64,000 nt of DNA from contig CM049312.1 in the NCBI GenBank assembly GCA_026874595.1, forward strand, positions 24,609,956 to 24,673,955, read 5' to 3'. Below, piece by piece: positions 47,108 through 58,394 of the stretch. The position numbers and the translations under genes were made by a program. The notes beneath the pieces are model-generated. The model made no database searches and had not been told where the DNA came from. It saw only the letters and a list, made by a program, of their open reading frames with translations. Within the stretch, counting starts at the first letter, position 1, and every line of letters begins with the position of its first letter. The stretch is from Sipunculus nudus (Eukaryota; Annelida; Sipuncula; Golfingiida; Sipunculidae).

Positions 47108-48434
47108 CCTTGATTGTTACGTCGTTGAGTCGACGATAATCAATGCACCACCTAACTCCCCCATCCTTCTTCCTTACTAAACAAACAGGGGAACTCCATT
47201 CTGATGCAGAAGGCACAACAACACCCGTATCTAACATAGCCTGGAGATGGGTATCCTCTTCCCCTTGAAACCCCACAGGTGTCCTACGGGCCGGTTGGCG
47301 AACTGGCCTGGCATCTTCAGTAGGTATCCGATGTTGTATCAACGGGAAACATCCTAGATCGAAGTCCCCGGCGGAAAATGTGCCATTATACTTCTGAAGG
47401 AGTCCAGCAAGCTGTGTTATTTCTGTTTGAGTTAAATATTCACTCGATTTAATACATAAATCTTGCAGATGTTTTTGCAAGTCTTGGACATCGATTGGCC
47501 TTCCGGAATCAGAAGTACTTGTTGTAGACAAGTGACGTACTGAGTGGCAATACTTCCCCTCCCCCTCTCGGGATAGAATGGTTGGTTTTTCCGCTGGTGG
47601 TTCTTGAGTAACCACCTCCCTCCGAGAGTGGTTCATCTCCTCAAGTAGGTCACCGGCAAAGAAATGTCCCAGTGTGGTGTCCTTAGGCAAGGTGACGTCA
47701 CTGTCAGTGGCATTACATATGCAAACGGGTATTACATCTGTCATACTGACAAAAACCCGAGCAACTAACAGCCCATCACATAGTACTTCTGGTTCCAGTA
47801 CCGCTTCCTGCAGGTCCGGGGCAGATGCACTTTTAACCTCCGCAATAACCTGTGATCTGGCAGGAACAGTAGTCTTTCTTGCAAGTTGTGCCCCAGTAAT
47901 ACTATGTACGGACCCATCTGGCAACATCAGCTTTGAGGGTAAAGGCTTTCCTCCCATCAGCATTCCTCCCCTGGCACGGACCGTAATATCGGCTTCTAGG
48001 AGGAAATCGAGTCCTACAAGTAGGTCATCACTAATCGGGGCTACATGGACCTTCCAGTTTATGGTTTGACCGTCTACTGTCAGTTTCACGGGAACTCCTG
48101 CCCGACCATCCATATAGCTATCCTGTGCAGCATTTTTCAACTTTACCTCATTTCCGTTTCTCCTAGGGTCCAATCCAATTTGTTGACATATGTGGCTGGA
48201 TAGAATGGTAACTTCAGCCCCAGTGTCCACAATGGCATCGATTGTATGATCATTCACTTGCAATGACAACAGAAGGACTGGGCCCCTGCGAATAGTCCGG
48301 TTCACGTTCATAATTGTATCGAATCCGTCCTCACATGGATCCTGACCCATTTGATCTCGGGGGACTGGAGATGGGTCTAGAGCCCCAGCCCCTACACGTT
48401 TCCCGGAGGTGCAGGACTTGGTGACCTCCGACAT
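47091..48434 (-). pseudogene. pol: pol: retropepsin and the N-terminal part of reverse transcriptase, truncated by deletion
   Basis: Seen: the frame is open upstream of the frameshift site. It carries the aspartic protease motif [15 protein letters not shown] and the flap-side DLLVGLDFL segment. Then comes a linker and the reverse transcriptase entry, with [45 protein letters not shown] and AYPLPK. Right after PLPK the sequence jumps to the integrase tail. The palm (YVDD), thumb, RNase H and most of integrase are absent. The open frame then runs on through unrelated residues to a stop at 46962-46964. Known: protease and reverse transcriptase are made as a Gag-Pol fusion by -1 frameshifting. 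The protease part appears intact. Confidence 0.9.
48360..48404 (-). promoter_or_regulatory. -1 programmed ribosomal frameshift signal at the gag/pol junction
   Basis: Seen on the minus strand: the slippery heptamer GGGAAAC (48398-48404) is phased G GGA AAC in the gag frame. It is followed by GTG and the gag stop TAG (48392-48394). After a 5-nt spacer, GGGGCTGG (48385-48392) can pair with CCAG-T-CCCC (48360-48368), an 8-bp stem with one bulged base and a 16-nt loop. Known: X XXY YYZ plus a 5-9 nt spacer plus a stable stem is the canonical -1 signal, and GGGAAAC is used by type D retroviruses. The pol frame is exactly -1 relative to gag. Confidence 0.85.
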
Positions 48435-49945
48435 TCACGACGAATATGTCCAGACTCCCCACATTTGTAGCACTGGACATGCGGGCTTGGTGACCGTGAA
48501 ACAGGCCTTCTCGGGGACTCTGCACTTCGAGGAGGATGGCCAGATGGCTCCGGTGGGCCAGGACTCGGGGGACGGTAATTACTTTTATTTCTGTCTAGGG
48601 AGTGATCGGACATTCCCGTTGATTTGGTTCGGCTCAGAGCTAGGTCAAAGAACTTTCGCAATTCCACCAATTCTTGCCGGAGGGCATCTACCTGGTCAGT
48701 AGTGGCGAACGATTTTACTGCTACCGATTGAGCCGAAGGTATCGGCGCCTCGACATCTTCGTCCTCATCAGCCCACGACACCCTTCTAGCCCGGGTACGG
48801 GCTTGTTCTTCATTTTTGCGTCCAATCGTGGCCTGGAAGTTAATAAGGTGAGCCCGTACCAAATCTAGAGCCTCCGACATGGTGTCCGGTTCCCGACACA
48901 ACACCTCTTATGAGACTCTGGTGTTCCTGAGTCCCTTCAAGAAAGCGTCGACTGCGATTTGTTCTTGGACGGACGAGTCCACACCTGGGTACGCTAGGGC
49001 AGTAGTCTGCCAGATATCCTCAGCGTACTCATCTAGACTTAAAGTTCCTTGTTTCATTTCACTGAGCTTGCGTCGTAGGGAGGCTGGTGTTTCATGGTGG
49101 CCGTATCTACGGCCAAGTTTGCTGACCAACCTTGAATAGCTCTCTGTCACGTCCATTGGTAGCGATACCAGATATCGCATGGCATCGCTCCTGATGCATT
49201 CATGAAGCCGGTCAACCTTTTGCTCATCAGACCAGCCATGTTTGCGTGCCAGGCGCTGGAACGGCACGATGAAGGCATCCCAGTCGCCCTTTCCATCAAA
49301 TGTAGCCATTTTGGCTCGGGGTGGCTCCATCTGGTGGCGACTGGCTGGGCTTGCTGGTCTTTGACGCCGACTCCTCTGGTCATTCCTGCTATGACAGCGA
49401 CCTCTAGGTGGTGCCCAGGGATTTTCCCTCTCTCTCCTTTCGATCACCTCTAGTTGCCGTGCTATCTCACCATCGGAATCCTCAGCGTAGTCACGCCAAC
49501 CGAAATGTGATGGTCTTATGCGGGTTGGGAGGTCAGCCATCCCTACTTCACCCGGGTGGCCATTTCTCCTTTCGGATACAGCAGAGGTAGCGCGGCTCAT
49601 CTGCACTTCCTGTTGATGTGGAGGAGACACAGAGTCCACTTCCGGCAGAGCTACCGGGTCTTGATGTGCCTGGGAGTCAGTTCCGCCCTCGGGCATGTTA
49701 TTGCCCGTCTGCGGGGAGGCCACATCACCTGTTATCCTGCCAGGCCTGCTGGTCAACAGAAACTGCTGGAACATCTCAGTCAGTTGCTTTTGTTGTTCTA
49801 TCACTGTCCTGAGGGCAAGGAGGGTCTCATTTGCTGTCGAGTCCCCACTGTCTTGGTCTCAAACAGCGCCTTGGTCCAGGTCCATGATTGTGCCATTATT
49901 CTCTGTATCTTCAGAGTGGTTGACCTTCTTTCTCCCCCCAGGCAT
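48392..49945 (-). pseudogene. gag: gag: capsid-like region and CCHC zinc knuckle, two in-frame stops
   Basis: Seen: the best start is the ATG at 49945. The frame runs about 517 codons to TAG at 48392, interrupted by TGA (49859-49861) and TAA (48905-48907). The middle holds a retrotransposon-gag/capsid pattern (ATFDGKGDWDAFIVPFQRLA, then LSLDEYAEDI). The C-terminal part has [14 protein letters not shown], a perfect C-x2-C-x4-H-x4-C zinc knuckle, within Arg/Ser/Pro-rich sequence. Known: Gag packages the RNA and forms the particle. The two stops are single-codon changes in an otherwise continuous frame, consistent with recent inactivation; sequencing error cannot be excluded. I do not give a repaired form. 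Confidence 0.88.
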
Positions 49946-50570
49946 GACTTCAGTAACTGTTGACAAGGTATCTCAATATACGCCGGTGTTGGTCTATTTA
50001 CACTGGTCTGTACTTTTGAGACGACCCCCGAAGAAACAGTACTGTTTGGGTGACATCCAGATGGCCTCTGAGGTGATTAATCAATTAGGGGGGTACCGCT
50101 CAGAGCTCAGGCAGGCTGCTGGACACTGCCGGTGACACTTGATTCCCCTGCCAGTGGCTGGCTCTGATAGCACAGTGGATGGAATGTGACCTTGTTGTTT
50201 TACAGCCACCCTGACTGATATTTTTCTGTTGCCTGTCCCTTGTTCATAAAGGCCTTAAGTTACAAGCTCCTGATACGTGCAAGCCCGACTATATGAGAAT
50301 ATATACAGCCTGTTGATTTTAAGAAAACTCTGGTGTATCAATCTTTCTATTTTATTACATGAGAATGTTTATCAGACGGGTAGGCCTGTTTGTTTACCAA
50401 CTTAGTTAGGCTGTAATCAATTACTGGTATTAATTATTGATCTGTACAGCGGGATAAACCCGGAATTACACAGAAATAATTATTGACAGCCAATTTACAG
50501 GTACTGTCCACTTGACAGGGTTCTTTCGGTCAGATCAAGAACAAATAAATATAAATATTTATAATTATCT

Positions 50571-50596
50571 TGCTTACCCCACTATTCTGGTACCAG
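50571..50596 (-). promoter_or_regulatory. Primer-binding site region
   Basis: Directly after the 5' LTR (minus strand) comes C then TGGTACCAGAATAGTGGGG. A TGG start complementary to a tRNA 3' CCA end is expected; I cannot name the tRNA. A splice-donor-like GGG|GTAAGC overlaps its end. Confidence 0.6.
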
Positions 50597-50897
50597 TGTG
50601 GTAAAACTGGACTTACCAGTATTCTTCTTTGGGATGGCCTAGCTGGTAACAAGAAGTGGTAGAAGTCTTGTACGAAGAATTCACTGTCTGGTCCACAGAG
50701 TAAGCACTGTTCAGTCAAGTCTCTAAAGGGTTGCTCGACCGTAAGCGGAAAAACAAACCTTCGCTGAGACTGTATGACTAAAACTGACCCCGATCCTTAC
50801 TTTCACAGGGCTATATTATCCACGGGGAACTACCCCGACTAAGGGGACCATCTCCACATAGAGGAACGATCCCAGCCTGCCTGTTGAGTTTACTACA
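50597..50897 (-). repeat. LTR (5' LTR in element orientation)
   Basis: 301 bp, 3 mismatches to the 45221-45521 copy. Followed on the plus strand by the target duplication ATAT. Confidence 0.95.
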
Positions 50898-50901
50898 ATA
50901 T

Positions 50902-51943
50902 TTTTCACAAGTGCAGACAGCAGGTTCGGAGCAGATACTGAGTCACTGCTGCTATGAGATAGATTACTGTTTCCACCATAATCGATCATCCATAAATACT
51001 ATTCAAAATCTGAAAATGACTTTCAAAATAAATCGGTTGTTTATGAGTTTCAGGTAGAGTGATCTAGTTTCCTTCGTCCCAACATATGTAAAAAGTAGCT
51101 AACCAGATGTAATAATTCAAATAATTTTAATTATTACAGGGTGTATGTATTAAATATATTGCTGGAACCGTCATTGACAAAGTTATATATGTTTTTTCCC
51201 CTAAATTTTATACCACATGGAACTTGATAATATTCTAAGCAGTGTTATAATGAATAATGGTTGTTCAATGTATAATGAAAACTGATAAACATTTAAAAAC
51301 TATGTATACTTTTATAATAATAATATATATTACTGTTAAAAAATAACTGAGCGACGAATTTGTTTTCAGGCGACACATTAACTCAACAATTCAGTGATCC
51401 GATGAAAACTTAAAAACGTTTAATTATTATGTATGCTGTCACACACGACTTAAGTTACGTTTGTTTTAAATTGTAACTTAGTGAAACCGTTAACCGGATT
51501 TCGTGTATTTACGTTATATAGATTACGCATTAGTTACGTAACTCTTTTTTTTAACAAATAATTCGGGAGCAGGTATGCAACAATATCATTGTATGCAATA
51601 GTAGATAAAAATACGGAGATACGATACCTGATCATTGTTTGGAGAAATGGGTATTTTTAATAGCTGGTATTCCAGTGCCCGTAATAATGCAAAAAATTAC
51701 GCGGGCTTTACGAACTGATATTTTGTTTAACATATCATTAGTAGATGGCGCTCTTAGCAGCGACCTATGTATATTCAGACAGTTCACACATGACGTCACA
51801 GGGCAGTTTGTCACAGGCCAGAGCCATGCAAGAGTGTACGCTATTAGTTACTGGCTTACTGCAGGCCAGGTACACGTACTGTCTTTGTAGGCTTTGTGGC
51901 AGCTATGTGTAGTATGAGTTCAGTTATTAATATGCTCTCTTTT
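50902..51943. other. Non-coding
   Basis: Starts with the continuation of the GAGCAGATA repeat split by the LTR element. Otherwise AT-rich without domains. Confidence 0.6.
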
Positions 51944-52015
51944 ATGCTGTATGGTTGCAGCAATAGGACAGGCACGCCGCAGGGATAAGAAGTCCTTTCA
52001 CAGGCTGCCTGTTGA
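51944..52015 (+). pseudogene. THAP zinc-finger N-terminal fragment, frameshifted
   Basis: Seen: ATG…GGTTGCAGCAATAGG encodes GCSNR, and RRDKKSFHRLP follows in the next frame. Known: THAP domains begin with C…GC.NR… and …SFHR.P, spaced as here if one frame change is allowed. The frame with the ATG meets TAA at 51986-51988. There is no donor-like site at the break. Could be a dead exon of a THAP gene or a P-element-type transposon fragment. Confidence 0.45.
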
Positions 52016-52107
52016 GCATTCATTCATCTTTTTATGGGGGGGAGGGGCCTTACCTAAACTTATTTGAATTTAAATGAAGAACTTCTGCTGATTCAATACT
52101 TATTGTA

Positions 52108-55007
52108 TCCCAGACAAAGTCGGGGGATACTATGTTTTCATTCCGGTCCCGCCGCCGCCGCCGCCGCCGCCGCCGCATATAAATCTTGTTGGCGCGATAA
52201 CCCAAAAAATATTTCACGGAACTTTACCAAACTTGGTATATGTATAGATATGGGTGAGAGGACGACGCCTATTTAAAATGAAGTCATGACCTTTACTAGG
52301 AGAGTGTCCTTGACCTTGAATAGGTCCAATTTTGGGGAAAATCACACAAATTCTTTAATATCTCAAGAAATCTTGCATGGATTTATCCCAAAATCAAGTT
52401 GATGGAAGATCATGGATAGGGTTGTCATGTTCCAGAAACTGGTGGCGCCACCTATTATTCTTAACTTGTTTTTGTGCCGTTAAATACCCCCAAAATTGCC
52501 ACCTTACAGTACTGTGAGCATTATAAGTAAAAAACTAATGGACAGATTTCTTTTATATTATGCATATACATAGGTATGGGTTATGGGATGATGTTTATTT
52601 AATTTGGGGTCATGACCTTTCCTATGATAGTGGCCTTGACCTTGAATATTGCCCCATATGGTGAAAATCACATACCTCTTATGATATCTCCAGTGTTGAT
52701 AGCCATATGGATTTCAAACATGACTTATGTATGGCCCACCACTAAAGTAAGAACCCTATAGGTTCTAGGGTCATGAGGTCAAAGGTCAAGGTCACTGGAC
52801 TGGCATTTTAAAAGATACTGTGGATGCATTTTAAGCCAAACTTTCATCTTAGGTCTTTCATCTTGAATATATAGCTCACTTGCCAGTAGTGGATGATCCA
52901 TATAAATTTTGGGGTCACAAGGTCAAAGGTCAAGGCCACAGGAGCTATTTGTCCAAAAATTAGTTTCTGGATGATAATTCCTGCTTTTATTGATGTATTG
53001 ATTTCAAACTTGACTTATATATGTCCCATTGAAAAAGCAAGACTCCAATTGATTTTGGGGTCATGAGGTCAAAGGTCAAGGTCACAGGACACATCTTTAA
53101 AAAGATTGTGGATGCATTATCAGCCAAACATTTCATCTCAGACCTTTCATCTTGCACATGTAAGTCATCTGCCAATAGAGGAAGACCCCTATCAGTTTGA
53201 GGTCACAAGTTCAAAGGTGAAGGTCACAGGAGCCATCTGTCCAAAAATTAGTTTCTGGATGATAATTCCTGCTTTTATTAATGTATGGATTTCAAACTTG
53301 ACTTGTATATGTCCCATTGGAAAAGCAAGACCCAAATTGATTTTGGGGTTATGAGGTCAAAGGTCAAGGTCACAGGACACACCTTTAAAAAGATGTGGAT
53401 GCATTTTCAGCCAAACATTTCATCTCAGATCTTTCATCTTGCACATATAGTTCACCTGCCAAGAGAGGAAGAACCCTATCAATTTTGAGGTCACAATGTC
53501 AAAGGTGAAGGTCACAGGAGCCATCTGTCCAAAAATTAGTTTCTGGATGATAATTCCTTCTTTTATTGATGTAATGATTTCAAACTCGACTTGTATTTGA
53601 CCCATTGGAAAAGCAAGACCTGAATTGATTTTCGGGTCATGAGGTCAAAGGTCAAAGTCACAGGAAACCTTTTTAAAAAGATTGTGGATGCATTTTCAGC
53701 CAAAGAATTCATCTCAGATCTTTCATCTTGCACATGTAGTTCACCTGCCAAGAGTGGAAGACCCCTATATATTGTGAGGTCACAAGGTCAAAGGTGAAGG
53801 TCACAGGAGCCATCAGTCCAAAATTTAGTATTTGGATGATAATTCCTGCTTTTACTGATGTATAGATTTCAAACTTGACATGTATATGTCCCATTGGAAA
53901 AGCAAGACCCAAATTGATTTTGAGGTTATGAGGTCAAAGGTCAAGGTCACAGGACACATCTTTAAAAAGATGTGGATGCATTTTTATCCAAACATTTTAT
54001 CTCAGATCTTTCATCTTGCACATATAGCTCACCTGCCAAGAGAGGAAGAACCCTATCAATTTTGAGGTCACAAGGTCAAAGGTGAAGGTCACAGGAGCCA
54101 TCTGTCCAAAAATTAGTTTCTGGATGATAATTCCTTCTTTTATTGATGTAATGATTTCAAACTCGACTTGTATTTGACCCATTGGAAAAGCAAGACCTGA
54201 ATTGATTTTCGGGTCATGAGGTCAAAGGTCAAAGTCACAGGAAACCTTTTTAAAAAGATTGTGGATGCATTTTCAGCCAAAGAATTCATCTCAGATCTTT
54301 CATCTTGCACATGTAGTTCACCTGCCAAGAGTGGAAGACCCCTATATATTGTGAGGTCACAAGGTCAAAGGTGAAGGTCACAGGAGCCATCAGTCCAAAA
54401 TTTAGTATTTGGATGATAATTCCTGCTTTTATTGATGTATGGATTTCAAACTTGACTTGTATATGTCCCATTGGAAAAGCAAGACCCAAATTGATTTTGG
54501 GGTCATGAGGTCAAAGGTCAAGGTTACAGGACACATCTTTAAAAAGATGTGGATGCATTTTCATCCAAACATTTCATCTCAGATCTTTCATCTTGCACAT
54601 ATAGTTCTCCTGCCAAGAGAGGAAGAACACTATTAATTTTGAGGTCACAAGGTCAAAGGTGAAGGTCACAGGAGCCATCTGTCCAAAAAATAGTTTCTGG
54701 GTGATAATTCCTGCTTTATTGATGTATAGATTTCAAACTTAACTTGCATATGTCCCATTGGAAAAGCAAGACCAGATTTGATTTTGGGGTCATGAGGTCA
54801 CACGTCAAGGTCACAGGACACATCTTTAAAAAGATCAAGGTCACAGGACCAACATCTTTAACAAGATTGTGGATTGTTAGATGGAAGAAACAATGAATAT
54901 GCCAAGTGTCAGTATATGCTTCAAAAATGGGGGTCTATTTATAAAGGGGGTGGGGGCCTACTATGTCTGGGGATACTCTGGCACCTGCGGTGCCAAGAAA
55001 TGTCTAG
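52108..55007 (+). mobile_element. Helitron-like non-autonomous element, copy 2, with expanded satellite
   Basis: Seen: starts TCCCAGACAAAGTCGGGGGA after A. It ends with the same hairpin GGCACCTGCGGTGCC (54980-54994), 9 nt, CTAG (55004-55007), then T. After a (CCG)8 tract (about 52148-52173) come about 600 bp shared with copy 1 (including the GGTGGCGCCACC palindrome at 52441-52452). Then follows a satellite of alternating monomers of about 145 bp, absent from copy 1. No replication-initiator or helicase ORF; the many 60-80 residue ORFs are satellite shadows. Confidence 0.75.
52740..54860 (+). repeat. Satellite of ~145-bp AGGTCA-bearing monomers with 577-bp higher-order repeat
   Basis: Two monomer types alternate. 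One has CATGAGGTCAAAGGTCAAGG then CACAGGACACATCTTTAAAAA; the other has CACAAGGTCAAAGGTGAAGG then CACAGGAGCCATC. Longer-range copying is visible: 53583-53800 recurs almost unchanged at 54160-54377, a 577-bp (four-monomer) period. Confidence 0.9.
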
Positions 55008-55172
55008 TTCTAAAATTGGGAAAGTCATGATTACTCAAAACGAGGGTGGTAATACTTGTATATAGGTTTCCTATAAAATAAGCTTGCCAGATCATTTGAC
55101 TTTCAATGAAGAAATTAGGTTATAGTGACAAATAGCGAGAAAAGACAAAAAATACACGAATTCAGCACAAAA

Positions 55173-55477
55173 GGTTAAGTTTAAGTAAGTTTGCAATGTA
55201 TTCCTCGTGATTGTCTCCATAACAATCACAGTGTAAAACGCAGGAATCACATTTTGAAAACCTCGTGTAGTGATTTTTTCTTGCAAAATACAAGTAACAT
55301 GGGTTGTTACAGTTTGTTTGCCATGGTTAAGTTTAAGTAAGTTTGCAATGTATTCCTCGTGATTGTCTCCATAACAATCACAGTGTATAACGCAGGAATC
55401 ACATTTTGAAAACCACGTGTAGTGATTTTTTCTTGCAAAATACAAGTAACATGGGTTGTTACAGTTTGTTTGCCATG
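55173..55477. repeat. Two-copy 152-bp tandem duplication
   Basis: GGTTAAGTTTAAGTAAGTTT starts at 55173 and again at 55325. The copies differ at only a few positions (GTGTAAAACG/GTGTATAACG, CCTCGTG/CCACGTG). Confidence 0.92.
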
Positions 55478-58333
55478 CAAATCTTCCAGGACATATCCTA
55501 GGACTACCCTTATAATATATCTTCTCGAAAACTTAGGTCTTTATATTAAGCGTTGGTAACCGGGTCCGGTGGTATTATGAGTAATTATATTATAAAAAAT
55601 AGTATATGGGTTTTAGAAGCAAAATTTGGGAAAAATGCAAGAGTATAAAAACCTTGAAAAACATTCTCAGCCAGATCTTTCCAGCATTTCCACGCCATTA
55701 CATGACATATTAACTGTTTTGATGGTCTGCGTCAGGCAATTTGACACTTGAAGACCCTGCTTGATTGTTGCCTGACGTTGACCTTACCAGTCCAGTAAGC
55801 GACCATAGGAGGCTGGGCAACTTAAGCAAGGAGTCTACTGTCAACTGGCCTTCCCTTGTCCGGACCATAAAGACTTGATTAATGCTGTGTATCACTACCA
55901 CTGGCTTGTGGCAGTGTATAAAACAGTTTCGCAGAGAATATTGTGAACTGGCAATCGAGAGCTTGTGTACTCAACAATGAACTCCCACATCAATATATAT
56001 ATATATGTATGTGTGTGTGTGAGTGTGTGAGTGTGTGTGTGTGCGTGTGTGTGTGCGTATGTGTATGTGTTTGTGTTGGCCAAATCATGTTTTTTTTTAT
56101 TTAATTTAATAATATTCATGGAATAATTGTCCAGCATATCGTACTATTTATGTTGGACTATGAATTACGAAAACTGCATGAAATATATATTAAACATATA
56201 GACTGCTCATATCAAGAAGTCACAGCTATAGATGGTAATTATGTTCAGTGGATCAAAGTCATTAGATGTGATTATTCGCCTGTTTTTAATTTCATTGTGC
56301 TAACAGCTCCCGAATTGGAAAAAAACTAATTAAAAAGTGAAACAAATGGCCAAAGGCTAGCAAAACATAAAATCCATGTTAATGAAAAATGAAGCTCTAG
56401 ACCATTACTTTCTACATCCTTTTACTGACATACTCAAGATGAGTATTATACATATTATGAGTTTTATAGCATGATACATCCTTGACAGAGTATTGACTGT
56501 AAACTGACTTGACATGTGTAATAGCTGTAAATAGAGAACAGAAAAAATTGGAAATGAAGGTGCTTTCACTTAATGGTATTAAATATCTAAACGAAAGGAA
56601 TCAAAATGAGGTAAAAACTCATACAAAACAGATGCAGAGGTATTGTTACAATAGTAAATTTCACAATTATTTTTTCACTCATCAGCAACAGTCATTGAAA
56701 TCCATTGCGAAAGGACAAAAAAGCCTAGGTATAGTAATAATAATACGCAAAGCATAATTAATAATCATTAAAACCATTAATAATATCATACTCGAATTAA
56801 CCATTTAATATCATTCACCGGGTTTATTTCTGTGGGTGTTTTTTTTTTCTTTTTTTGTTTTCTATGCATATTTTTATCTTCACATTTAAAGGGGAAAATG
56901 GCATAATTTACAACAAGGTAAATCCTTATTCAAGAAAAACTCTACATTTTGCAACATTTTTGTGCAGGTCCATTAATGGCGGTCAAATTCAATCGTCACA
57001 TGTAAAAAACAGTCTAAGGTGACAGCCTATTATAAGCTTGTAATTGGATGATGTTATGTAAATACTCTAAAAGGGACGCATGAGCATGCAGGGACACGTG
57101 ATAGTAAAGAGTCGAAAACATTGTGAAACATAAACTTGAGATAAATGTTGTAAATTTCTTGTCTTATTCGGCTGGTTGAACAAGGTATAGTAACTTTGAT
57201 TACTCTTCTGTGTGTGAGATTACTATATTTAGTCTACAAATCTTGTTTCAATAAAGTTTGTCGGAAGTTCGATCTAAGGCTTGTATGTCTATATTCTTTT
57301 ATCATATATATTTAATCATTTCAGATAAGGAGCTTTGTTAAACATACTTTCCTTATCTAGTTGATTGAAATGATATTGGTAAATTTAACTAACACATAGG
57401 TTATTTCAATCAACTCGTTGGTCAGGTACTAACACTACCAGACTAGGCCTACTGTCATTTTGTACGTGTAGATTCTTTTTGTTGTTGACCATTTGATTAC
57501 ACATAATTGGTTGAGTTAATATTGGTAGATTTTACCAATATATTAGCTATTTTTACTTATAGACTGATCAAACACTATTGAGGTAAACACCAAACACAGA
57601 ATTGTTCGTGATCAGTTGTCAATGAAGCAACCTTTATACTGGCTGAGCGACAAAATGTTTGACTTGTACAGTTAAGTCACAGGTTCGATTTCACGACTGG
57701 CCGGATTACGCGTCCCCCTTGAAACACGCACCAAACCATCCATGATCTGGAAAAATGGTCTGTAACAAGACTTCCAATCAATCCATATAATTAAATAACT
57801 GATAAAGGGAGTAAATGTAAAAATAGCATTTCCCACATATCATTGCACACGTGTCGTCTGGTCTGACCAACTGGAATTGGTTGATTTGACCAATTTCTTT
57901 CATGATTTGATCAATTTTTTTTTGTTTGAACTCAGGGGAATACCTACAGTATTTTGTTATATGTTGACCATTTTGTTTGGTTAAGATAACCTACATTACC
58001 AAAGAATTGGGTACTCCAACCAAAAGATTACTTAATAAGACCATTATCTGTTTGTTACCTTTAGCCAAGACAAATTGGTTGTTTCAATCAATAAATTTTA
58101 AACACATTTGACCAGGCATACTTTTTAAAATCAGTCAATATGTTTTTATTGTTATTTTTGAGTGTATATATGAATGCAATGTAATTTTTTGTAACTAAAA
58201 ATATATATAGTACAAAAATGTTCGGTTAAAAAATAAAGGGTATATTTGAAAAACATATATATCAGATTCAATCTTGAATAATTCAGGTCAATCAGCAAGC
58301 TGTCAAAACCCGAGGAAGTGATTAAACAAGTCC

Positions 58334-58394
<61 letters not shown>

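Larger units (their letters stand above)
45221..50897 (-). mobile_element. Ty3/gypsy-like LTR retrotransposon, recently inserted, internally deleted
   Basis: Seen: two 301-bp direct LTRs (45221-45521 and 50597-50897) differing at three positions, flanked by ATAT on both sides (45217-45220 and 50898-50901). Element order on the minus strand is LTR, primer-binding site, gag, frameshift site, protease, start of reverse transcriptase, deletion, integrase C-terminus, accessory ORF, polypurine tract, LTR. Known: this order and a chromodomain-less GPY/F integrase tail fit Ty3/gypsy (Metaviridae-type) elements. Damage: two in-frame stops in gag and loss of the reverse transcriptase core, RNase H and most of integrase. 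Movement would need proteins in trans. LTR identity of about 99% implies a young insertion. Confidence 0.93.

Noticed and set aside
45508-49963. Many plus-strand ORFs over the LTR element (for example 46619-47113 and 49556-49963)
   Set aside because: They are antisense shadows of gag, pol and the accessory ORF.
52987-54636. A series of near-identical 60-80 residue ORFs on both strands
   Set aside because: They are translations of the satellite monomers in the Helitron-like element.
55092-55445. 117-residue minus-strand ORF with repeated cysteine-rich segment
   Set aside because: Its repetition follows from the 152-bp tandem duplication; the two copies are not in the same frame and no domain is seen.
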